NCBI GenBank assembly: GCA_947489925.1 | Contig: CANLFK010000074.1 | Coordinates: 1 to 10,461, forward strand | Source: Candidatus Caenarcanales bacterium | GTDB lineage: Bacteria > Cyanobacteriota > Vampirovibrionia > Caenarcaniphilales > Caenarcanaceae | DNA length: 10,461 bases | Reading direction: 5' to 3' | In this document: one piece after another, positions 6,635 to 10,461 of the stretch | How positions within the stretch are numbered: position 1 is the first letter of the stretch | Layout: every line of letters begins with the position of its first letter | Program-made: the position numbers and the translations under genes | Notes under the pieces: model-generated | Told to the model about the DNA's origin: nothing | Database searches by the model: none | The model's input: the letters and a program-made list of their open reading frames with translations, nothing else

Positions 6635-8500
6635 ATGCGTCCCTCTTACGATGTAATTGTAATTGGTTGTGGTCATGCAGGTTCTGAGGCTGCAGCAGCT
6701 TCTGCTAATTTGGGTTGCAAAACACTTTTAGTCGGTTTAAATTTAGATTCGATCGCTTGGATGCCTTGTAATCCTGCTATTGGTGGGCCAGCTAAATCTC
6801 ACTTAGTCAAAGAAATTGATGCTTTAGGCGGAATAATGGGTTTGGCGGCTGATGCTACTTATTTGCAGCTTAAAACTTTAAATCTTTCTCGTGGACCAGC
6901 AGTTCATTCGCTTAGAGCTCAATCAGACAAACATGAGTATTCAGAGTGGGTCAGGAATTATTTACAAAGCCTGCCAAATTTAAGTTTTTACCAAGCTATG
7001 ATCACCGAAATCATGGTTATAAAAGATGAAGTGATTGGCGTGAAAACTGCTTTGGGTGAAGAGATTAAAGCTAAGTCTGTCATTATTACTAGCGGAACTT
7101 TTTTGCAAGGCAAGGTTTTTACGGGTAAACAATCTCATTCAGCGGGTAGAGCAAGTGAACCAGCCGCTATTGGTTTGACAGCTAGTTTAAAGCAATATGG
7201 TTTTGAATTAGGTAGACTAAAAACTGGAACACCCGCTCGAATTGACAAAAGAACTATTAATTTTGATATTTTGGAAGAATATCCAGCTGATAATAAATTA
7301 AGTTTTTTCTCTTTTTTACCAAATCGCCCAGTCCGTAAGCAGATTTCTTGTTATGCAACCCGTTCGACTTCTTTAACTCATCAGATTATCAAAGACAATT
7401 TATTTGAATCTCCGATGTATTCTGGTTTAATTGAAGGAATTGGTCCCCGTTATTGTCCGTCTATTGAAGATAAAGTAGTTCGTTTTGCTGATAAAGAATC
7501 TCATTTATTTTTTTTAGAGCCAGAAGGCAAAAATACTAATGAAATTTATTTACAGGGTTGTTCGACTAGTTTGCCGATAAATATTCAATGGCAAATTGTT
7601 AATTCATTACCAGGGCTTGAGAGAGCGGAAATTATTAGACCAGCCTATGCGGTGGAATATGATTTTTTAAGACCAATACAGTTTAAACATAGTCTGGAAT
7701 CTAAACTTATAAAAGGTTTATTTGCGGCTGGACAATTACTTGGCACTAGTGGTTATGAAGAAGCGGCTTCACAAGGTTTTATGGCTGGAATTAATGCGGC
7801 AAAATGCGTGCAAGGCAAAGAGGCTTTAATTTTGAAACGGTCTGAAAGTTATATTGGAACTTTGCTTGATGATTTGGTGATTAAAGAAATTACTGAACCT
7901 TATCGTATGATGACTTCTCGCTCTGAGCATAGATTACATTTAAGGCAAGATAATGCAGACAGGCGTTTGACCCCGATTGGAAGAGAAATTGGTTTAGTTG
8001 ATGATTATAGATGGAAATGCTTTGAAGAAAAGCTAAATAAATTTGATAGTGGTATGGAATTTTTGAAAAGTAAAAGAATTAAAGCTAATGAAAAGACAAA
8101 TCATTTACTAGAAGAAGCTGGGCAAAGTATTTTAAAAAAAGATCAAGCTTTAACCTTAGCTGAAATTTGGAGTAGACCAAGTTCTAATTTTGATTTGATT
8201 AAAAAGCTAGAGCCAAATTTACCCGAAGATTTATTAGAATTTGAAATTGAGACTGAAATTAAATATGCTGGTTATATTACTCGCCAAGATAGCCAAGTTG
8301 AGAAATTAAATACTTTAGATAATAAACAAATTCCCGATTCTTTTGATTATCAAAAATTAAATCATATTTCATCAGAAGCAAGGGAAAAGCTTACTCGCAT
8401 AAAACCGCAAACTATTGGGCAAGCCTCTAAAATTGATGGTGTCAGAAGTGCTGATATAAATGTTTTATTAATTAGTTTGGCAGCATCTGGAAAGCATTAA
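6635..8500 (+). CDS. mnmG: tRNA uridine-5-carboxymethylaminomethyl(34) synthesis enzyme, FAD-binding
   Basis: MnmG (GidA) works with the GTPase MnmE to install the (carboxymethyl)aminomethyl group on wobble U34 of certain tRNAs. The 621-residue length is normal. The FAD dinucleotide-binding motif GCGHAGSEAA is at 11-20, then NLDSIAWMPCNPAIGGPAK (36-54), GRLKTGTPARID (about 193-204), YCPSIEDKV (about 273-281), GQLLGTSGYEEAASQG (about 367-382), SEHRLHLRQDNADRRLTPIG (about 433-452), and the C-terminal GidA-associated domain with YAGYITRQ and ISSEAREKL. IAWMPCNPAIGGPAK replaces the proteobacterial IGxMSCNPAIGGIGK and resembles cyanobacterial versions. The ATG lies 15 nt after rpmE without a Shine-Dalgarno. 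mnmE is not in the window. Confidence 0.98.
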   Translation: MRPSYDVIVIGCGHAGSEAAAASANLGCKTLLVGLNLDSIAWMPCNPAIGGPAKSHLVKEIDALGGIMGLAADATYLQLKTLNLSRGPAVHSLRAQSDKHEYSEWVRNYLQSLPNLSFYQAMITEIMVIKDEVIGVKTALGEEIKAKSVIITSGTFLQGKVFTGKQSHSAGRASEPAAIGLTASLKQYGFELGRLKTGTPARIDKRTINFDILEEYPADNKLSFFSFLPNRPVRKQISCYATRSTSLTHQIIKDNLFESPMYSGLIEGIGPRYCPSIEDKVVRFADKESHLFFLEPEGKNTNEIYLQGCSTSLPINIQWQIVNSLPGLERAEIIRPAYAVEYDFLRPIQFKHSLESKLIKGLFAAGQLLGTSGYEEAASQGFMAGINAAKCVQGKEALILKRSESYIGTLLDDLVIKEITEPYRMMTSRSEHRLHLRQDNADRRLTPIGREIGLVDDYRWKCFEEKLNKFDSGMEFLKSKRIKANEKTNHLLEEAGQSILKKDQALTLAEIWSRPSSNFDLIKKLEPNLPEDLLEFEIETEIKYAGYITRQDSQVEKLNTLDNKQIPDSFDYQKLNHISSEAREKLTRIKPQTIGQASKIDGVRSADINVLLISLAASGKH

Positions 8501-8675
8501 ATTTATCTGCTTCAATTGCAAATTCTGGCTTATTATTCATCTTTTTTATTTTACTTTAATACGAGTAATTTTATAGTTATATTCTGCACTTCTAGGTTTT
8601 AACTCTCATTAATAAACTAAACCTCATGTTTTTTCAAAAACTTAACTAAATCTACAAAAAACATTTAAAAACCAT

Positions 8676-8719
8676 AATAAATGGACGATAAATCTTTAAT
8701 AAATGGACGATAAATCTTT
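8676..8719 (+). repeat. Perfect 22-bp tandem duplication
   Basis: The 22-bp unit beginning AATAAATGGACGATAAATC occurs at 8676-8697 and again, abutting and identical, at 8698-8719. Each unit contains TAA-ATG-GAC-GAT-AAA-TCT, so both copies place an ATG straight after a stop codon. No third copy is seen. It may be a replication-slippage duplication in unconstrained DNA or a recombination scar. Confidence 0.9.
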
Positions 8720-8756
8720 CCTCTACTACTACAAACCCAAAAACTTAAAAAAATAA
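8703..8756 (+). other. 17-codon open frame ahead of methyltransferase fragment A
   Basis: From the ATG of the second 22-bp unit, a frame reads MDDKSFLYYYKPKNLKK and ends at TAA-TAA (8754-8759). The ATG of fragment A follows at once, in the same frame. It may be the end of an older upstream gene or a chance frame. There is no ribosome-binding site and I cannot assign it. It is listed because TAA-TAA-ATG looks like an operon junction. Confidence 0.2.
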
Positions 8757-8759
8757 TAA

Positions 8760-8849
8760 ATGAACTCTCTTATCCTTGGTGATTGTCTGAAAGCCCTTAA
8801 AAACCTAAGTTCCGAAAGTCTAGATTTGTGCTATTTTAGACTAAATTAA
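8760..8849 (+). pseudogene. Fragment A: truncated start of a DNA methyltransferase gene
   Basis: The 29-codon frame begins MNSLILGDCLKALKNL, continues S-S-E-S-L-D-L-C-Y, then diverges into F-R-L-N and stops at 8847-8849. The wording LILGDCL...L..LPSESVDLxYIDPPF is how many N6A/N4C DNA methyltransferases (N6_N4_Mtase, beta class) begin: an FxGD/LGD motif near the N-terminus leading to motif IV, DPPF/DPPY. This copy breaks off just before motif IV, so it cannot encode an enzyme. It lies 17 nt before the MNT ATG in the same direction and matches fragment B at 60 of 75 aligned bases from the ATG. Homology is inferred from motif recall only. Confidence 0.55.
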
Positions 8850-8866
8850 ATTTATTTCTTTAATTT

Positions 8867-9238
8867 ATGTTAGAAAATCAAATTACTAATCAACAAAAAT
8901 TTTTTGAACAATTTTCTACTCAGACTCATAAGTTGGAATTATCAAATAAATTGTTTGATTATTGGTTAAAAGAACAAAGAGAAAAGATTTTAGAGATTAC
9001 TTCTAAACATGGAGCTTGCAATGTTAGAGTTTTTGGTTCTGTGGCAAGAAAAGAAGCTGATGAAAATAGCGATCTGGACTTATTAGTTGATTTAGGGGAA
9101 AACTTAGGGGCATGGTTTCCAATTGGTCTAATTAATGAATTAGAGAATTTTTTGGGAGTAAAAGTTGATATTGTTACAATTAATGGGCTAAAAGAACGAA
9201 TTAGAGAAAAAGTTTTACGAGAGGCAATACCTTTATGA
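8867..9238 (+). CDS. MNT-domain nucleotidyltransferase, MntA-like antitoxin
   Basis: A minimal nucleotidyltransferase of 123 residues. The signature is V-F-G-S-V-A-R (55-61) followed by S68-D69-L-D71, matching GSxxR...SDxDLLV; the third acidic residue is probably D101 in VKVDIVT. In MntA/HepT systems, MntA transfers AMP to a Tyr of the HEPN toxin and silences it. The core aligns from about residue 35; the first ~34 residues (MLENQITNQQ...) are an extra polar, Gln/Phe-containing segment not usual for ~95-110-residue MntA proteins. No later Met can replace the start. There is no Shine-Dalgarno. The stop overlaps the HEPN start (ATGA), typical of this operon. Fragments A and B flank the pair. 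Confidence 0.9.
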   Translation: MLENQITNQQKFFEQFSTQTHKLELSNKLFDYWLKEQREKILEITSKHGACNVRVFGSVARKEADENSDLDLLVDLGENLGAWFPIGLINELENFLGVKVDIVTINGLKERIREKVLREAIPL

Positions 9239-9570
9239 GGAGTGATTTTGAGAGGCTTTTGGATATTTCAGAAGCAATAAAAAAAATTCAACAGTATTAT
9301 ACACAGGAAATTATAGAAACTGATGAATTGGCACAATATGGTTTACTACATCTATTGCAAATAATAGGAGAAGCTACAAATAACTTATCAAAAGAGTTGA
9401 AAGAAAAATACCCTGAAGTTTCATGGAGAGAAATTATTGGCTTGAGAAATTTTGTAGTTCATCAATATTTTTATGTTAATTGGGAAATAATTTCAAATAT
9501 TATTCAAAAAGAATTGCCAATTTTAAAGTTACAAATTCAATTAATCATTGATGAAATGGAGAAAAATTAA
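9235..9570 (+). CDS. HEPN-domain ribonuclease toxin, HepT-like (DUF86)
   Basis: The 111-residue, all-helical protein fits DUF86/HepT. The conserved C-terminal stretch WREIIGLRNFVVHQYF (64-79) contains the RX4HXY motif: R71, H76, Y78. In characterised MntA/HepT pairs, Arg and His form the RNase site of a HEPN dimer, and the motif Tyr is AMPylated by MntA. The N-terminal FERLLDISEAI and GLLHLLQIIGEATNNLS (36-52) are also family-like. All key residues are present, so the module looks intact. Its ATG overlaps the MNT stop by 4 nt, implying coupled translation. Its stop is followed after 7 nt by the ATG of fragment B. Confidence 0.92.
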   Translation: MRSDFERLLDISEAIKKIQQYYTQEIIETDELAQYGLLHLLQIIGEATNNLSKELKEKYPEVSWREIIGLRNFVVHQYFYVNWEIISNIIQKELPILKLQIQLIIDEMEKN

Positions 9571-9577
9571 AAATAAA

Positions 9578-9709
9578 ATGAACTCTCTTATCCTTGGCGA
9601 CTGCCTCCAAGCCCTCATGAAGCAGCCTTCCGAAAGTGTGGATTTGTGCTATATTGATCAGCCTTGTTTTGCATACAAGGATTTAAGCCAATTTGTCCGC
9701 ATAATTTAG
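9578..9709 (+). pseudogene. Fragment B: truncated start of a DNA methyltransferase gene with damaged motif IV
   Basis: The 43-codon frame begins MNSLILGDCLQALMKQPSES, continues V-D-L-C-Y-I-D-Q-P-C-F-A-Y-K-D-L and ends at TAG (9707-9709). It matches the opening of N6_N4_Mtase-type DNA methyltransferases through motif IV: D-Q-P-C-F-A-Y-K-D-L lines up with D-P-P-F-F-T-N-R-D-Y, so the catalytic DPPF has become DQPC. After that the frame is unrelated and closes. Several differences from fragment A are synonymous (GGT/GGC, GAT/GAC, TGT/TGC), suggesting both derive from once-coding paralogues rather than a recent duplication. Codons are richer in GC than the neighbours. It sits 7 nt after the HEPN stop. 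Confidence 0.6.
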
Positions 9710-9843
9710 CTTTTCGATCCTACAGTTCCCTGTGAAATCTCAAAAAATCTGCCACTTTGATTTGTTTCAACAAAATTAATATTTCTTTCTTGACTGGCTG
9801 TTAGACCAGACCTTACTGAAAATTCAAAGAAGTATAATTTTGA
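9706..9843 (-). pseudogene. Unidentified C-terminal protein remnant
   Basis: Between in-frame stops at 9844-9846 and 9706-9708 the minus strand reads 45 codons without an ATG. The product begins SKLYFFEFSVRSG and continues LTASQERNINFVETNQ, then SGRFFEISQGTVGSKS. Its composition is balanced and protein-like, unlike the Lys/Asn/Ile-rich shadow frames of this genome, so it may be the tail of a lost gene. It lies just downstream of the exported-protein gene on the same strand but reads as an unrelated piece. I do not recognise the family. The plus strand also has a semi-open frame here (FDPTVPCEISKNLPL then TGA), so the true coding strand is uncertain. Confidence 0.3.
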
Positions 9844-9852
9844 TTATTCGGT

Positions 9853-10407
9853 TTATTCAGATTCAGAAAAAATTTCATTAATTGAATCTTTATTATCACT
9901 TTTTTTAACAATTTGAATTTGATTTATATCCATCCAAGGTTCACCCAAAGCGACACTAAAAACTTTACCTTTAATTTTCACTAAGTCATTTTCGGCAATT
10001 TTAGTTAAAGCTTCATGGTGCTGGGCAGTATCCAAAGACATTGCTAATTTTAATTCTCCTAGTGGAATTTGTGTATTTGATCTAAATAAAGTCAATGAAA
10101 CATATTTTCTCCGTTCTCTCATGGCGGGTGGATAGTCTAAAGCTAAAGCCGAAAAAGAGCTAAATACTCCGTCAATGCAAATTTCTTTATTTAACCATTT
10201 CTCTGGTTCTGAGACTAATTCTTTTAGAGAAATACTATTTGAACAACCAATAACTTCATTTTTGATAATTTTTTTAACTTCTTTTTTAGGTTCAGTTTTG
10301 GTGTTTTGATTTGCAAGAGAGCTTAAACTAAAATTAAAAGCTAAAAGACTAAGTAAAAGTAAATTTAATTTATTTTGTAAATTGGTTTTTGATGACTTGA
10401 GAAGCAT
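9853..10407 (-). CDS. Exported protein of unknown function, possible OB-like fold
   Basis: The 184-residue protein starts with a signal-peptide pattern: basic residues (K4, K7, K13), a hydrophobic core at about 14-31 and a probable cleavage after A32 (SSLA|NQ). A Lys/Glu-rich linker (36-50) leads to a domain at about 51-170 with the pattern KELVSEPEKWLNKEICIDG (62-80), later DLVKIKGKVF (141-150) and a final INQIQIVKK (161-169). That order (strand entering IxGxF, later VxIKGKV) is reminiscent of small OB folds, but this is inference. There are two Cys (55, 76). The domain probably lies in the periplasm or on the surface. The start is well supported by AGAGGAA 7 nt before the ATG. I do not recognise a named family. 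Confidence 0.75.
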   Translation of the reverse strand: MLLKSSKTNLQNKLNLLLLSLLAFNFSLSSLANQNTKTEPKKEVKKIIKNEVIGCSNSISLKELVSEPEKWLNKEICIDGVFSSFSALALDYPPAMRERRKYVSLTLFRSNTQIPLGELKLAMSLDTAQHHEALTKIAENDLVKIKGKVFSVALGEPWMDINQIQIVKKSDNKDSINEIFSESE

Positions 10408-10414
10408 TAATTAA

Positions 10415-10421
10415 TTCCTCT
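10415..10421 (-). promoter_or_regulatory. Shine-Dalgarno sequence of the exported-protein gene
   Basis: On the minus strand AGAGGAA sits 7 nt upstream of the ATG at 10405-10407. It is the only strong ribosome-binding site before any gene here and it fixes the start of the signal peptide. The DNA further upstream to the window end is AT-rich, and I see no convincing promoter in it. Confidence 0.65.
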
Positions 10422-10461
10422 AAATATTATTTTATTAATTATCTTATCTTTTTCTTCAATC

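Larger units (their letters stand above)
8501..8866. other. Gene-poor spacer with decayed sequence between mnmG and the MNT gene
   Basis: This 366-bp stretch has no full-length gene. Bases 8501-8675 are AT-rich with stops in all frames, and I see no convincing terminator after mnmG. From 8676 on it holds a perfect 22-bp tandem repeat, a 17-codon open frame (8703-8756) and the first methyltransferase-like fragment (8760-8849), listed separately. Codons such as CTC, TAC, CCC and ATC in the second half contrast with the AT-rich codons of the host genes, suggesting imported DNA. Confidence 0.6.

Noticed and set aside
8472..8540. Small minus-strand frame beginning MNNKPEFAIEADKF across the mnmG 3' end
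   Set aside because: Only 22 codons and mostly antisense to mnmG; no recognised family and no clear promoter.
8676..8719. CRISPR-like repeat
   Set aside because: Only two abutting units with no spacers, and no cas genes nearby.
8760..9709. Insertion-sequence or transposon ends around the MNT/HEPN module
   Set aside because: The flanking repeats are direct, about 80% identical and look coding; no terminal inverted repeats or transposase are visible.
9706..9852. Frameshifted extension of the exported protein
   Set aside because: The exported protein ends in a natural-looking acidic tail, and the downstream remnant shows no continuity of domain or composition with it.

Overview
This is an AT-rich window with tightly packed bacterial housekeeping genes on the left and a short accessory patch on the right. 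Three proteins have wording I associate with Cyanobacteriota: MnmG (IAWMPCNPAIGGPAK), ribosomal protein L31 (GTKKILDSEGRVERF) and the HIT protein (a GGRxLxWPPG tail). With the low GC, a CMP-Kdo synthetase (implying an outer membrane) and a MurT-type ligase, a non-photosynthetic relative such as Vampirovibrionia/Melainabacteria is my best guess. That placement is inference. Stop codons are read normally, and almost no gene has a recognisable Shine-Dalgarno sequence.

Layout from the left. Bases 1-886 (-) hold the first 295 codons of a multi-pass membrane glycosyltransferase (GT-C/ArnT-like) that runs off the window and has its own consensus-like promoter. A MurT-like Mur ligase (986-2320, -) lies downstream of a HIT-family protein (2339-2680, -). 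murF (2746-4113, +) diverges from them across a 65-bp control region. A compact minus-strand cluster follows, hpt-trpF-kdsB (6229 down to 4174); hpt begins with TTG and overlaps trpF by 11 nt. rpmE and mnmG (6326-8500, +) form a translation-related pair, divergent from hpt across a 96-bp spacer with a 7-7-7 dyad and an extended -10.

Bases 8501-9852 form the accessory patch. A complete MNT/HEPN toxin-antitoxin pair (8867-9570, +) is bracketed by two short, same-orientation open frames (8760-8849 and 9578-9709). Both read as the start of a DNA methyltransferase (MNSLILGDCL...). They are about 80% identical over 75 bp, both are cut short, and the longer one has a damaged DPPF catalytic motif. 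A perfect 22-bp tandem duplication precedes the first fragment, and a 45-codon protein-like remnant lies on the minus strand after the second. The window ends with an exported protein of unknown function (9853-10407, -).

Together the left side covers envelope building (murF, the MurT-like ligase, kdsB, a lipid-linked-sugar glycosyltransferase), purine salvage (hpt), a tryptophan-pathway enzyme (trpF) and translation (rpmE, mnmG). The right patch looks like a remnant of mobile or defence DNA between mnmG and the exported protein.
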